Positions 1 to 9,053 of a stretch of 64,000 nt of DNA are shown piece after piece. Origin of the DNA: Oscillospiraceae bacterium (GTDB lineage: Bacteria; Bacillota; Clostridia; Oscillospirales; UBA644). The notes beneath the pieces are model-generated. The model saw nothing but the letters and a program-made list of their open reading frames with translations, was not told the DNA's origin and searched no databases. How positions within the stretch are numbered: the first letter of the stretch is position 1; each line of letters starts with the position of its first letter. The stretch covers positions 40,961 to 104,960 of the forward strand of contig CACZQB010000051.1 in assembly GCA_902783255.1 (NCBI GenBank). The letters are read 5' to 3'. The translations under genes and the position numbers were made by a program.

Positions 1-201
1 GAGGGCATATATGTGAGCCTGATGGGACAGTATATCCCCGCAGGCGATGTTTCAGACGATAATTTCCCCGAAATAAACAGAAAACTTACAAGAAAAGAAT
101 ATAATACCGCAAAACACGAATTCATGAACCTCGGCTTTGACGGCTTTTGTCAGGAACTTTCCGCGGCGTCGGCAGATTATGTGCCCATACTGAAAGACTG
201 A
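1..201 (+). CDS. Radical SAM activating-enzyme-like protein, C-terminal part
   Basis: The frame is open from the first base of the window, so the gene starts upstream and only its last 66 residues are seen. The tail has the features of PflA-like radical SAM proteins of unknown target (YVSLMGQYIP, then FPEINRKLT, then GFCQELS near the end). The CX3CX2C cluster motif would lie outside the window. It ends 2 bases before the stop of the convergent ribU gene. Family call from the C-terminal motif only; the glycyl-radical substrate cannot be told. Confidence 0.65.
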   Translation, partial: EGIYVSLMGQYIPAGDVSDDNFPEINRKLTRKEYNTAKHEFMNLGFDGFCQELSAASADYVPILKD

Positions 202-203
202 AC

Positions 204-848
204 TCAGTCAAACAGCGCCGAAACGCTTTTTGATACAAATTTATACACAATAAACGTTATTATTGCGTTTACTCCGGCTTTAATAAGGTTGAACGGTATT
301 ATCGTCGGAATAAGCATCGCAACAACGATCTCAATATCTGTTTTCATAAAAAGCGGCGTAAAAACAAGGTTCATAAGCACCATCAGAGCGGTCTGAACAA
401 GTGCGCCGACTATAAGCGCAGCGATAGCGCGTTTAAGACTTTTCCCTTTTGTGTATATAAGACCGGCAGCAAGCACAAATCCGCCCGTTGCGGCAAAATG
501 CATTATTATTCCTATGATACCGCTTGATGCGCTTACCGTGATACCCTGGATAATGCTTACAACAGCAGTCATAAGCAGTCCCCACCACGGTCCGAAAAGA
601 AAAGTTGAAATAAGAATGGGTATATCCGCCGGGTCGTATTCAAGAAACGGAGCGGTGGGAAACGGGATCCTTATAAGCACCATCAAAACGATGCTCATAG
701 CCGACATTACCGCGAGCGTCGCTATTTTTTTTGTGCTTGGTCTGCCTGTGCGCCGTCTTGATTTCAGAATAACGGCAAGTATTATGACCGAAACGGCAAC
801 AACAGCCGCAATTACGGCAAGCAGGATGTGTTCTTTTGCAATGTTCAT
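204..848 (-). CDS. ribU: Riboflavin ECF transporter substrate-binding component RibU
   Basis: A 214-residue, very hydrophobic protein with about six membrane segments. It fits the S component of an energy-coupling-factor transporter that binds riboflavin and works with a shared EcfAA'T module, not present here. The stretch FLEYDPADIPILIS followed by FGPWWG is typical of RibU. The N-terminus has an extra membrane helix and a basic RRRTGRPSTKK segment before the family core, so it is a little longer than usual. The start at 848 has GGAGG at 855-859. An FMN riboswitch and terminator lie upstream on the same strand, which independently supports flavin transport. Confidence 0.9.
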   Translation of the reverse strand: MNIAKEHILLAVIAAVVAVSVIILAVILKSRRRTGRPSTKKIATLAVMSAMSIVLMVLIRIPFPTAPFLEYDPADIPILISTFLFGPWWGLLMTAVVSIIQGITVSASSGIIGIIMHFAATGGFVLAAGLIYTKGKSLKRAIAALIVGALVQTALMVLMNLVFTPLFMKTDIEIVVAMLIPTIIPFNLIKAGVNAIITFIVYKFVSKSVSALFD

Positions 849-859
849 AAAAAACCTCC

Positions 860-890
860 AAAAAAAGTTCCCGAATAATCCGGGAACTGG
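860..890 (-). terminator. Intrinsic terminator of the FMN riboswitch (attenuator)
   Basis: On the minus strand GTTCCCG pairs with CGGGAAC (867-887) and is followed by seven T (866-860). The T run abuts the GGAGG ribosome site of ribU at 859-855, so a terminated transcript ends just before the SD. It is the expected expression platform of the riboswitch at 920-1032. Confidence 0.85.
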
Positions 891-919
891 TTTTTTCTGA
901 AATCACGCAAAGGCATGAA

Positions 920-1032
920 TATCTTCTCTCATCCGGACTTTACCGTCGGCAACGGAATTTCACCGTTTCGGCCTGATAAACAGGTTAGTGGGCTTTACCA
1001 CCGGTCAGGGAATTGCGCCCTGCCCCGAAGGA
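920..1032 (-). promoter_or_regulatory. FMN riboswitch (RFN element)
   Basis: Read on the minus strand, the segment has the conserved RFN blocks in order: TTCGGGGCAGGG, then ATTCCC, ACCGGTGGT, AGCCCAC, GTGAAATTCCG, then AAAGTCCGGATGAGAGAAG. Such elements bind FMN and shut off riboflavin synthesis or transport genes. Its place between a sigma-A promoter and the terminator before ribU fits transcriptional OFF control by FMN. Confidence 0.95.
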
Positions 1033-1049
1033 TTATTCGATTTGCGATG

Positions 1050-1078
1050 ATTATAGCACAATGAAGGACGTCTGTCAA
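1050..1078 (-). promoter_or_regulatory. Sigma-A promoter of ribU
   Basis: Minus strand TTGACA (1078-1073), a 17-base spacer, then TATAAT (1055-1050): both hexamers match the consensus. The start of transcription would fall just upstream of the FMN riboswitch. Confidence 0.9.
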
Positions 1079-1141
1079 CAGGAAATTGCGGTAATATTGT
1101 ATATAATTTATTAAAATTATGGATTTAGACACATTTTATAC

Positions 1142-1170
1142 TTTACAAAACAGTATAAATCTGTTATAAT
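1142..1170 (+). promoter_or_regulatory. Sigma-A promoter of the prfA operon
   Basis: TTTACA at 1142-1147, 17-base spacer, TATAAT at 1165-1170. It leaves a leader of about 25 bases before the prfA ATG, in which no strong SD is visible. Confidence 0.8.
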
Positions 1171-1201
1171 ATAAAATAAGATATTATGGGATAGTGTCAG
1201 T

Positions 1202-2275
1202 ATGTTAGATAAACTGAAAAGTATAAGCGAAAGGCTTGATACGGTAAACGAAAAGCTTACCGATCCTGATGTAATAACGGATCAGGAACAATATAAAAAA
1301 TATATGAGAGAGCATAAGAACCTCTCTCCGATAGTTGAAAAATACCATGAGCTCCTTACCGCCAAACGCAATGTTGAAGAGGCGAGAGAGCTTATGGATG
1401 AAACGCTCGAGCCCGATTTTCGTGAAATAGTCGAAGAGGAATACAGAACGGGCAAAGAACGTATAGAAAAGCTCGAACACGAAATAAAGATCCTTCTTCT
1501 GCCGAAAGACCCGAACGACGACAAAAACGTTATTGTTGAAATACGCGGCGGCGCGGGCGGTGAGGAAGCAGCTCTTTTCGCAAACTCTCTTTACAGAATG
1601 TATTCTATGTACGCCGAGAAAAAAGGTTATAAAACCGAAGTCCTCTCGGTAAACGAAACGGAGCTCGGAGGTATAAAGGAGATCACGTTCTCCATAGAAG
1701 GCGAAGGGGCATACAGCCGTCTTAAATTCGAAAGCGGCGTTCATCGCGTTCAGAGAGTTCCCGAAACAGAGTCTCAGGGCAGGATACACACATCCACCGT
1801 TACCGTTGCGGTATTGCCCGAGGCAGATGAAGTAGAGGTCGAAATAAACCCCGCAGACCTTATCATTGAAACTCACCGTTCGGGAGGCGCAGGCGGACAG
1901 CACGTAAATAAAACCGAAAGCGCAATACGCATTATTCATGTTCCCACAAACACGGTCGTAGACTGTCAGGATGAAAGAAGCCAGTTTAAAAACCGCGAGC
2001 GGGCTATGAAAATTCTCCGTTCACGAATTTATGAAAGCATGCTTGCCGAACAGAATGCCAAAATCGCATCAGACCGCCGTCTTCAGGTAGGAACTGGCGA
2101 CAGAAGCGAAAGAATAAGAACATATAACTTTCCGCAGGGACGTGTGACAGATCACAGAATAGGTCTTACGCTCTATAAGATACAGCAGATAATGGACGGC
2201 GATCTTGACGAGCTTATCGACGCGCTTATCACAACAGACCAGGCGGAAAAACTGAAAGCCGGAGCAGAAGAATGA
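1202..2275 (+). CDS. prfA: Peptide chain release factor 1
   Basis: The 357-residue protein has the usual length of RF1, which reads UAA and UAG stop codons and releases the peptide on the ribosome. GGQ is at residues 231-233 in [10 protein letters not shown], the peptidyl-tRNA hydrolysis loop. The codon-recognition region reads [14 protein letters not shown], which is RF1-type rather than the SPF of RF2. The ATG at 1202 is preceded by only a weak GGGA, so initiation may be modest. It heads an operon; the next gene overlaps by 4 bases (ATGA). Confidence 0.97.
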   Translation: MLDKLKSISERLDTVNEKLTDPDVITDQEQYKKYMREHKNLSPIVEKYHELLTAKRNVEEARELMDETLEPDFREIVEEEYRTGKERIEKLEHEIKILLLPKDPNDDKNVIVEIRGGAGGEEAALFANSLYRMYSMYAEKKGYKTEVLSVNETELGGIKEITFSIEGEGAYSRLKFESGVHRVQRVPETESQGRIHTSTVTVAVLPEADEVEVEINPADLIIETHRSGGAGGQHVNKTESAIRIIHVPTNTVVDCQDERSQFKNRERAMKILRSRIYESMLAEQNAKIASDRRLQVGTGDRSERIRTYNFPQGRVTDHRIGLTLYKIQQIMDGDLDELIDALITTDQAEKLKAGAEE

Positions 2276-2658
2276 AAAAAACAGCCATAATACTTATAAT
2301 CGTTTTTTCTATCGTTATAGGTTTCGTGATCACAGCCGTAAGCGCTGTCTGCCCTGTATGGATTGAAACTTACAAAGATGTTTACGGTATGCGCTTCGGA
2401 TTTCCGTTTCCGTTCACCGAGCAGACGACAGATATGGTCTTTAACTCCGGTTATTTTCCGCGTTATTTTGCGCCGCAGTATTTTCATGAGGCGTTTGAAA
2501 CGGAGTTTATGGTATTGCCGTTCATATTTTCTCTTATCATAAATATTCTTTTTGCAGCGGCAATATGCGTCTGCATATATTTCATACATCGTTCATACAG
2601 AAACAAGCACCCGAAAAAAACACACAAAAAAGATGAATATATACCCGTTTTTAACTGA
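2272..2658 (+). CDS. Small two-helix membrane protein, unknown function
   Basis: Not recognised. The 128 residues contain a membrane helix at about 5-30 and a second at about 82-108, separated by an aromatic loop (FGFPFPF) that would face outside; the C-terminus is basic ([15 protein letters not shown]). It starts in the prfA stop (ATGA overlap), so it is probably translationally coupled to prfA. It is followed after 24 bases by an M23 peptidase gene, which hints at an envelope role, but that is inference. Confidence 0.7.
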   Translation: MKKTAIILIIVFSIVIGFVITAVSAVCPVWIETYKDVYGMRFGFPFPFTEQTTDMVFNSGYFPRYFAPQYFHEAFETEFMVLPFIFSLIINILFAAAICVCIYFIHRSYRNKHPKKTHKKDEYIPVFN

Positions 2659-2682
2659 AACGGTATTATTCAGGAGATTTAA

Positions 2683-4368
2683 ATGCCCCGTAACATATAC
2701 ACTCCGGCAGGCAGACAGGAATGGACAACTTCCGTAAGAAGATCTGCCTCTGAGAGAAAACCCGAAAAAAAGCGAAAAAAACGCTCTCCTTTCGCAAAGT
2801 TTTTAAGGCGTCTTTCAAAAAGACTGAAACTTGATAAATTTGCGGAAAAACTGCTTGCGCTCAGGGATTACTTTGTTCTGAAGGCGCTTCCCGATAATTC
2901 CGCTTTCACGGTTGAACTCAAATACTCGCATCTTCAGCACACAAGTTTTTTATACCGCACCGTATTTATCATCGGTCATGTTCTGAAAATAGCGGGTCTT
3001 GTGCTGCTTGGCATTCTCAAAACGGTTTTACCGGTCGTGATCCCTGCGGCGGGAATATTCGTTATTATTTTTTCATCATGGGCTGCAAGCGTTTATTCCG
3101 TGGCTCTCGAAGTCCGCATAGGTGATGAACATGTTGCCTTCGTGCAGGATCAGCAAACATTTGACGATATCCGTGCGTCCGTTGAAAACCGCATATACGC
3201 TTCTTCCGAAGAAAACGAATATATAATGGAGTCAATACCGACGCTGAGTTTTGTTATTATAGAAAAAGACGAGCTGACGGATACAGGCAAGATAGAAGAA
3301 ACGCTCTACAACAGTTTTCAGGAATATATCGGTCAGTCATACGGTTTTTTCTTTGACGGTCAGCTTCTGGGAACATCAAAAAACGAAAACGATTTTTCAA
3401 GGCTTCTCGAAGAGGTAGCGTCGTGGTATCTTTCGGGCGAAAGAAACGAAACCTATGAGATACTCAACAGCATAGAGGTCGTAAGAGATACTTATCCGAA
3501 AAATTACGAACGCTCATATTCAGATCTCCTTTCGCTTTTCAAAACATCAAGCAACCCGTCTGTTCATAAAGTATCCAAAAACGAAACGCCTGAAAGCATT
3601 GCCGAAATGTATGGTATAAGCGTTCCCGTTCTTGCGCTTCTGAACAATCTGAACAATATAAACTCGGTAAATACCGGCGATACGCTTACTGTCGGCAAAC
3701 CTTTCTGCGAGCTTAAAGTTCAGACGAAATATCAGGTCAAGTATTCTGAGATCATTCCGTTTGACACAAAAAGGGTTTATACCGATTCATTGTATGAGGG
3801 AACGACCGAAACAAAGCAGAACGGTTCAAACGGAATTTACGAGATAACCGCCGAGGTCGTTGAAGTAAACGGCGTTGAGTCGTCAAGAACGGAAGTAGCA
3901 AGAAAAAGAGTTCAGGATCCTGTTACGCGTCAGATTCTAATCGGCACAAAAACGATCGCTCCTTCAGGTCATTTCATATGGCCGATCATAAATCATCTGG
4001 GATCTATCTCCTCCGGTTTCGGCAAAAGAACGCTCGGCGGAGTTCCAAACTTCCATAGGGGCACCGACATAGCAGTAGATTACGGCACTAAGATCCTTGC
4101 CGCGGATGCCGGTGTGATAGTGGAAAAGGGATTTCAGGAAAACGGTCTGGGCAATTATGTTGCAATCGACCATGGAAACGGGATAGTATCGTATTACGGT
4201 CATTGCAGCAGAATTGAATCCGGAATAAACAAAGGCACAAAAGTATATCAGGGGCAGGTTATAGCATATGTAGGCAGAACAGGAAAAGCAACTGGATATC
4301 ACCTGCATTTTGCTCTTTACAATAAAGAAACGGGCGAATATTTCGATGCTGCCCCGTTTATTTCATAA
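2683..4368 (+). CDS. Membrane-anchored M23 peptidase with LysM and G5 domains
   Basis: A 561-residue cell-wall hydrolase. A basic cytoplasmic N-terminus (about 1-100) is followed by a long hydrophobic anchor (about 105-145). After an extracellular spacer there is a LysM-like repeat (about 300-345, VHKVSKNETPESIAEMYGIS), a G5-like domain (about 350-430) and a C-terminal M23 domain (about 430-561). Zinc-ligand motifs are visible: HRGTDIA and HLHF. Such proteins cut peptide crosslinks in peptidoglycan. SD AGGAG lies at 2672-2676. It sits between prfA and murA, in keeping with a wall-growth operon. Confidence 0.88.
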   Translation: MPRNIYTPAGRQEWTTSVRRSASERKPEKKRKKRSPFAKFLRRLSKRLKLDKFAEKLLALRDYFVLKALPDNSAFTVELKYSHLQHTSFLYRTVFIIGHVLKIAGLVLLGILKTVLPVVIPAAGIFVIIFSSWAASVYSVALEVRIGDEHVAFVQDQQTFDDIRASVENRIYASSEENEYIMESIPTLSFVIIEKDELTDTGKIEETLYNSFQEYIGQSYGFFFDGQLLGTSKNENDFSRLLEEVASWYLSGERNETYEILNSIEVVRDTYPKNYERSYSDLLSLFKTSSNPSVHKVSKNETPESIAEMYGISVPVLALLNNLNNINSVNTGDTLTVGKPFCELKVQTKYQVKYSEIIPFDTKRVYTDSLYEGTTETKQNGSNGIYEITAEVVEVNGVESSRTEVARKRVQDPVTRQILIGTKTIAPSGHFIWPIINHLGSISSGFGKRTLGGVPNFHRGTDIAVDYGTKILAADAGVIVEKGFQENGLGNYVAIDHGNGIVSYYGHCSRIESGINKGTKVYQGQVIAYVGRTGKATGYHLHFALYNKETGEYFDAAPFIS

Positions 4369-4428
4369 ATTATTTATTCAAACAAACACAAACACATAAA
4401 TAAAACACGTTAAGAGGTGCCGGAAAAA

Positions 4429-5724
4429 TTGAAAAAATATGTTATTAGCGGCGGAAAACCGCTGAACGGCGAAGTATCCCTGAGCGGAGGCAAAAATGCG
4501 GTCGTAGGCATAATCCCCGCTGCGGTGCTTGTAAAAGGAGTCTGCGTTATAGAAAACGTGCCTGCGATAAACGATGTCGCGGATCTTGTTGACATCATGA
4601 AAAAAATGGGCGCAGACGTAAGATACCTTGACGAAAAAACTCTGCGTATCGACAGCACAGACATTGTTTCCTACGTTGCAGATTACGATGCGGTAAGAAA
4701 GCTGCGCGCGTCATATTATCTTATAGGCGCACTGCTCGGCCGATTCGGTCACGCAAGAGTAGGTCTTCCCGGCGGATGCGATTTTGTGGAACGTCCGATA
4801 GACTATCACATTAAAGGATTTGAAGCTCTCGGAGCAAAAGTCGATATCAAGCACGGAATAGTTGTTGCCGACGCCGAAAAACTTACCGGCACATCCATGA
4901 ACCTTGATTTTCCGTCCGTTGGCGCAACGGTAAACATCATGCTTGCGGCAGTTCTTGCCGAAGGATTGACGGTAATAGAAAATGCGGGAAAAGAACCGCA
5001 TATAGTTGACATAGCAAACTTTCTTAACGCTATGGGCGCTCAGATAAAGGGCGCCGGAACGGACGTTATAAAAATAAAAGGCGTTGCGGAACTTCACGGC
5101 GGACATTACGAAATAATTCCCGACCAGATAGAAGCAGGCACATTTATGGCTGCCGCTGCAGCAGCCGGCGGAAGAGTTGTACTGAGAAACGTTATTCCAA
5201 AGCACCTCGAATCTATTTCCGCAAAAATCGAGGAATCCGGAGCAAAAGTAGAAGAATTTGATGATTATATGATCGTTTCGCGCGATGCTGACAGTCCGAT
5301 AAATAATCTTAATATCAAAACACTTCCTTATCCCGGCTTTCCCACGGATATGCAGTCGCAGATGGCGGCGCTTCTCAGCAGAGCCGGCGGGACATCAATA
5401 ATAACGGAAACTATTTTTTCACACAGATTCAAATATGTTGACGAATTGCGCAGAATGGGCGCTAAAATGACGGTAGATGGCAATATCTGCGTAATAGAAG
5501 GCGTTGATAAGCTTACAGGCGCGTCGGTAAGAGCATGCGATCTGAGAACGGGCGTTGCTCTTGTTATTGCTGCCCTTATTGCTGAGGGGATCACCGAAAT
5601 ATCCGATGTGCGCTACATCGAACGCGGATACGAAAATATCGTTGACAAACTCAGGTCCCTCGGAGCTGATATAAAAGTTGTAAACGACGATGCGCCTGCC
5701 GTTACCGAAACAAAAATAAGCTGA
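4429..5724 (+). CDS. murA: UDP-N-acetylglucosamine 1-carboxyvinyltransferase
   Basis: MurA moves enolpyruvate from PEP to UDP-GlcNAc, the first committed step of peptidoglycan synthesis. The catalytic cysteine is in PGGCDFVERPIDYH, with the Arg five residues on conserved; this is the phosphomycin-target Cys. The frame also opens at GTG 4417, but that codon lies inside the SD AAGAGGTG; the TTG at 4429 has suitable spacing and gives MKKYVISGGKPLNG, the normal MurA N-terminus. Length is then 431 residues, as expected. Its stop overlaps the next ATG by one base (TGATG). Confidence 0.93.
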   Translation: MKKYVISGGKPLNGEVSLSGGKNAVVGIIPAAVLVKGVCVIENVPAINDVADLVDIMKKMGADVRYLDEKTLRIDSTDIVSYVADYDAVRKLRASYYLIGALLGRFGHARVGLPGGCDFVERPIDYHIKGFEALGAKVDIKHGIVVADAEKLTGTSMNLDFPSVGATVNIMLAAVLAEGLTVIENAGKEPHIVDIANFLNAMGAQIKGAGTDVIKIKGVAELHGGHYEIIPDQIEAGTFMAAAAAAGGRVVLRNVIPKHLESISAKIEESGAKVEEFDDYMIVSRDADSPINNLNIKTLPYPGFPTDMQSQMAALLSRAGGTSIITETIFSHRFKYVDELRRMGAKMTVDGNICVIEGVDKLTGASVRACDLRTGVALVIAALIAEGITEISDVRYIERGYENIVDKLRSLGADIKVVNDDAPAVTETKIS

Positions 5725-6518
5725 TGCTGCGTGTATTCACTCTTTACAGCGGCAGCAGCGGAAACTGCACCGTAATAGATATAGACGGCAGAGCAATACT
5801 TGTAGATGCAGGCTGCGGAGTTAAAAAAACACAAAAAGCTCTTATCGATGCCGGACTTTCACTTGATGCGGTAGAGGGTATTTTTATTACGCACGAACAC
5901 TCGGATCATGTTTCAGGACTTCAGACGATCTGCAAACACTACCGCATTCCCGTTATTTCAAATAAGGCAACGCTTGATGCATTTTTCAGAGAAAACAGAA
6001 ATTTTGACACGTCTCTTTTCTGTGAAATGCCCACAGGAGCGGTCGCTGCAAGAGATATATTTGAAGTAACGTCTTTTCATTCGCCGCACGACAGCGTGGA
6101 ATGCGTTGGTTACAGAATAAAAACAAAATACGGCGATGTTGGCGTGCTTACCGACGCAGGAGAAGGCACAAAGGAGATAAAAAAAGCTCTTTCGGGATGC
6201 AAAATACTCGTTTTTGAGTCAAATCATGATAAAAATATGCTTCAGACCGGTCCGTATCCGTATTATCTCAAAATGCGTATCTCAGGTCCTAACGGGCATC
6301 TTTCAAACGATCAGTCTGCCGAATTGCTTGCAGGTTTTATTGATTTCGGCACTGAGAGCGTGATCCTTGCACATCTCAGCAAAGAAAACAACACCCCGCA
6401 CGCCGCGCTTGCAACGGCGGAAAATATATTGACTTCAACAGGCGCAAAAGTCGGCAGCGATATATCTCTTTATGTCGCCCCTCCCGACGGACTGTCGCAT
6501 ATTTTTACTGTCGGATAA
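5724..6518 (+). CDS. walJ: MBL-fold metallohydrolase, WalJ/YycJ type
   Basis: A 264-residue metallo-beta-lactamase-fold protein with the metal motif THEHSDHVSG and further ligands in the usual spacing (SFHSPHDS, VLTDAGE, LAHLSKENN). It fits the YycJ/WalJ family, a 5'-3' exonuclease-like protein linked to cell-wall and DNA repair control in Firmicutes. It is normally near walRK, which is not seen here. Translation is coupled to murA by a TGATG overlap. It is the last gene of the prfA operon, followed by a terminator. Confidence 0.8.
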   Translation: MLRVFTLYSGSSGNCTVIDIDGRAILVDAGCGVKKTQKALIDAGLSLDAVEGIFITHEHSDHVSGLQTICKHYRIPVISNKATLDAFFRENRNFDTSLFCEMPTGAVAARDIFEVTSFHSPHDSVECVGYRIKTKYGDVGVLTDAGEGTKEIKKALSGCKILVFESNHDKNMLQTGPYPYYLKMRISGPNGHLSNDQSAELLAGFIDFGTESVILAHLSKENNTPHAALATAENILTSTGAKVGSDISLYVAPPDGLSHIFTVG

Positions 6519-6549
6519 TATTTATGCTTTTTTGAACAGATAAAAAATA

Positions 6550-6581
6550 AAAGGACCGCACTTTACGGTGCGATCCTTTTT
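6550..6581 (+). terminator. Intrinsic terminator of the prfA-murA-walJ operon
   Basis: AAGGACCGCAC pairs with GTGCGATCCTT around a short TTTACG loop, followed by a T-rich stretch. It lies 30 bases after the walJ stop. Confidence 0.85.
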
Positions 6582-6764
6582 GATTTTTATATTTCTGTTT
6601 TTCATAGTTTTTTTATGATATAGGATATTTCATGCGGAGAGATAAACGAAACATCTGCAGGCGGCGAATACACTATCAGGTAAAACGGAAGAGATAAGAC
6701 CGCAAAAGCAGGCAACAAATAATCGTTTGACGCATTTTTTATCGCAAAAACAGGCAAAATCAAA

Positions 6765-7298
6765 TCATATAAAAAAATATGTTTTTATAAAATTTTTTTC
6801 GTCTGCGCCGCCGTTCAGATAATTCAGCAATATTTCCGCGCAGGCTCGGCTGTCGCTGTCTGCCTGATGATGATCGAGAGAAATGCCGTAGTAATCGCAC
6901 ATAGAATCAAGTTTATGTGAAATACCGGGCAGTATTTTCCTTCCCATCTGCACGGTGCAGCAGTATTTCGCGGTATTTTTCCAGTATATGCCGTAATCCG
7001 ACAGACATTTTTTTAAAACCGAAAGATCAAAAACGGCGTTGTGAGCTGCAAGGATGCCCGAACTCATCACAGGCTCGATTTTTTGCCACAATTCCGGAAA
7101 GACAGGAGCAGACGCTACTTTTTCTGAGTCTATGCCGGTAAGAAGAGTGTTATAATAGTCAAAATATGTTTCGGGATTGACGTATGAAAAATACTCTTCC
7201 GTTATCCTGCCTCCGTCTATCACGGATATACCTATGGCGCTCATGCGGTCGCAGCAACGGTTCGGAGTTTCAACATCAAAAACAACGTATCTGTACAA
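6765..7298 (-). CDS. DEDDh-family 3'-5' exonuclease (DnaQ-like)
   Basis: A 177-residue exonuclease domain with all four DEDDh acidic positions: FDVET near the N-terminus, HNAVFD in the middle and HHQADSDSRA with the His general base. It resembles the epsilon subunit of DNA polymerase III and RNase T but stands alone, so its substrate (DNA or RNA) is open. The start is TTG at 7298, chosen because a full AAGGAGG lies 7 bases upstream. It follows the phosphatase gene with a 27-base gap on the same strand. Confidence 0.85.
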   Translation of the reverse strand: MYRYVVFDVETPNRCCDRMSAIGISVIDGGRITEEYFSYVNPETYFDYYNTLLTGIDSEKVASAPVFPELWQKIEPVMSSGILAAHNAVFDLSVLKKCLSDYGIYWKNTAKYCCTVQMGRKILPGISHKLDSMCDYYGISLDHHQADSDSRACAEILLNYLNGGADEKNFIKTYFFI

Positions 7299-7325
7299 AA
7301 GTCTGCCTCCTTATTCGGCAAAAAC

Positions 7326-8798
7326 TTATTTATTTGCTTTTCCCGGACCCTTGTATTCAAGCACAAGCATTGTCAGATCGTCAAACTGTTCGGCTTCTTT
7401 AACAAATCCGTCAACAGCATTTTTAACGTTTTGAAGAATATCTTTTGAGTGTGCGTTCGTGTTGACGTTAAGTGCGTCAAGCATGCGTTCCGTACCGAAA
7501 AGCGCTTTTGCCGCATCTGTTGCCTCAGGCACTCCGTCGGTGTAAAGAAAGAGCTTTGAACCGGGCTTCAGCTCCAATTCATATTCTTTGTATTTTACAC
7601 CGTTCATACCGCCGATCACAAAGCCGTGTTTGTCTTTTATAAGATCAAATCTGCCGTCGGGCTGCATGATGGCGGGATACTCGTGACCCGCATTTGCGGC
7701 GATAAGTTTGCCGGTAGAGATCTCCAGAATGCCGAGCCAAACAGTCACAAACATTTCCTCACGGTTGTTTGAACAGATCGCCGCATTTGTATCCGTAAGT
7801 ATCTGAGCAGGACTTTTGCCGACCATCGCATTGTTTGCAAGGATGATTTTTGACGCCATCATAAACAGCGCTGCAGGCACGCCTTTGCCTGAAACGTCTG
7901 CAATGACCATGCAAAGATGATCGTCATCCACAAGAAAAAAGTCGTAAAAATCGCCGCCAACTTCTTTTGCGGGATCCATTGTTGCATATATGTCGAATTC
8001 CGGTTTGTCGGGAAACGCCGGATATATATTCGGCAGCATATCAGCCTGTATATTCGATGCAAGGTGAAGTTCCGATTCAATGCGCGAGCTTTCCATCTTC
8101 TGTTTTTCGTATTCTTCGTTCTGACTCTTGACGATTACCGAAAACATATATACCGAGGCGCCTACTGTGACTAATATGATATACTGGATCTCCTGCGAAA
8201 AGCTTTGAAGAATTATCGCCGCAACAGGCGCGATAATGTAATTCCAGAACGCAATTTTGAAACGTTTTTCAATTTTTTTGCGGTGAACAATAAGCAAAAC
8301 CGCATCAACAACCAGCGTTAAGGCAGGGAACACATTAGACAGAAGGTATAAAGAAGAACGGTGATATATATTGCTCTCATCAAATGTGTAAATCAGATCA
8401 AAAGGCGCGCAAACTGCCAGGACCGCAATGTGAGCCGCAAGCAGAACATAAAACAGTATAAAAATTCCCAGCGCCGTTTTTTTTTCGAGTTTTGATTCTC
8501 CGAGAACAAGAAGAGACATAACATGAGTCATAATGCCTGCCGAAATCATTTCGGCAAAAGTGATAATATAGATTGCTGTGCGCACAGCGTCTCCGGGCAT
8601 TCCGTCAAGAAGCTGTCTTGTCAGATGTGAGGTGATATAAAAAAGGATCAGCAAAAAGAATATCTGAAAATACAGTCGGACCTCTTTTTTCAGGTGTCTT
8701 GATGCCGTTATCTGAAAAAAACAGAGAAGACATACGCCGATGCCTATAGCTATGACCAGGGCGTTTACAAGGCTGAGCGGCGAAAAGGTATACTGCAT
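7326..8798 (-). CDS. Membrane-bound PP2C-type serine phosphatase (SpoIIE/RsbU domain)
   Basis: The 490-residue protein has about seven membrane helices in the first 220 residues and a short linker that may be coiled coil (QNEEYEKQKMESSRIESE). A SpoIIE/RsbU-like PP2C phosphatase domain follows. Metal-binding signatures are visible: EVGGDFYDFF, ADVSGKGVPAALFMM, AGHEYPA and FDDLTMLVLE. Such proteins dephosphorylate anti-anti-sigma factors in partner-switch pathways. The partner genes are not adjacent. SD AAGGAG precedes the ATG at 8798. The N-terminus looks like a 7TM sensor, so the signal is probably a membrane or outside ligand (inference). Confidence 0.85.
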   Translation of the reverse strand: MQYTFSPLSLVNALVIAIGIGVCLLCFFQITASRHLKKEVRLYFQIFFLLILFYITSHLTRQLLDGMPGDAVRTAIYIITFAEMISAGIMTHVMSLLVLGESKLEKKTALGIFILFYVLLAAHIAVLAVCAPFDLIYTFDESNIYHRSSLYLLSNVFPALTLVVDAVLLIVHRKKIEKRFKIAFWNYIIAPVAAIILQSFSQEIQYIILVTVGASVYMFSVIVKSQNEEYEKQKMESSRIESELHLASNIQADMLPNIYPAFPDKPEFDIYATMDPAKEVGGDFYDFFLVDDDHLCMVIADVSGKGVPAALFMMASKIILANNAMVGKSPAQILTDTNAAICSNNREEMFVTVWLGILEISTGKLIAANAGHEYPAIMQPDGRFDLIKDKHGFVIGGMNGVKYKEYELELKPGSKLFLYTDGVPEATDAAKALFGTERMLDALNVNTNAHSKDILQNVKNAVDGFVKEAEQFDDLTMLVLEYKGPGKANK

Positions 8799-8863
8799 AT
8801 TAATTATCTCCTTACATTTTATATGTGAAAAATCGCAAATACGTTTTACTAAAAATATAGTTT

Positions 8864-8892
8864 ATTATACTTGTTTTACTTTAAATTGTCAA
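8864..8892 (-). promoter_or_regulatory. Sigma-A promoter of the phosphatase gene
   Basis: Minus strand TTGACA (8892-8887), 17-base spacer, TATAAT (8869-8864), both consensus. It drives the phosphatase and probably the exonuclease behind it. Confidence 0.88.
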
Positions 8893-8998
8893 CCGATTTT
8901 TTGGCTGTCCGCTTTTTTTTACAATTTTTTATATATAAATATTATGCGGATATTCCTCATAAATAATACGATTTCAAATAAAATTTCATTTGCCATTC

Positions 8999-9027
8999 TT
9001 GACAATATTCAAATTGTGTGGTATACT
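8999..9027 (+). promoter_or_regulatory. Sigma-A promoter of the 96-residue gene
   Basis: TTGACA at 8999-9004, 17-base spacer, TATACT at 9022-9027. It is divergent from the phosphatase promoter and gives a short leader. Confidence 0.87.
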
Positions 9028-9053
9028 TTAGAAAAAAGTAAAAGAGGATAATT

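Noticed and set aside
1205..1939. A 244-codon reverse frame inside prfA, and similar long reverse frames in engB, hydB, pheT and the surface protein
   Set aside because: These are shadows of strongly supported genes; their products are rich in Cys, Phe and Tyr or Ser and match no family.
8740..9051. A 103-codon forward frame over the start of the phosphatase gene
   Set aside because: It overlaps the phosphatase start and two good promoters, lacks an SD, and reads as translated AT-rich intergenic DNA.
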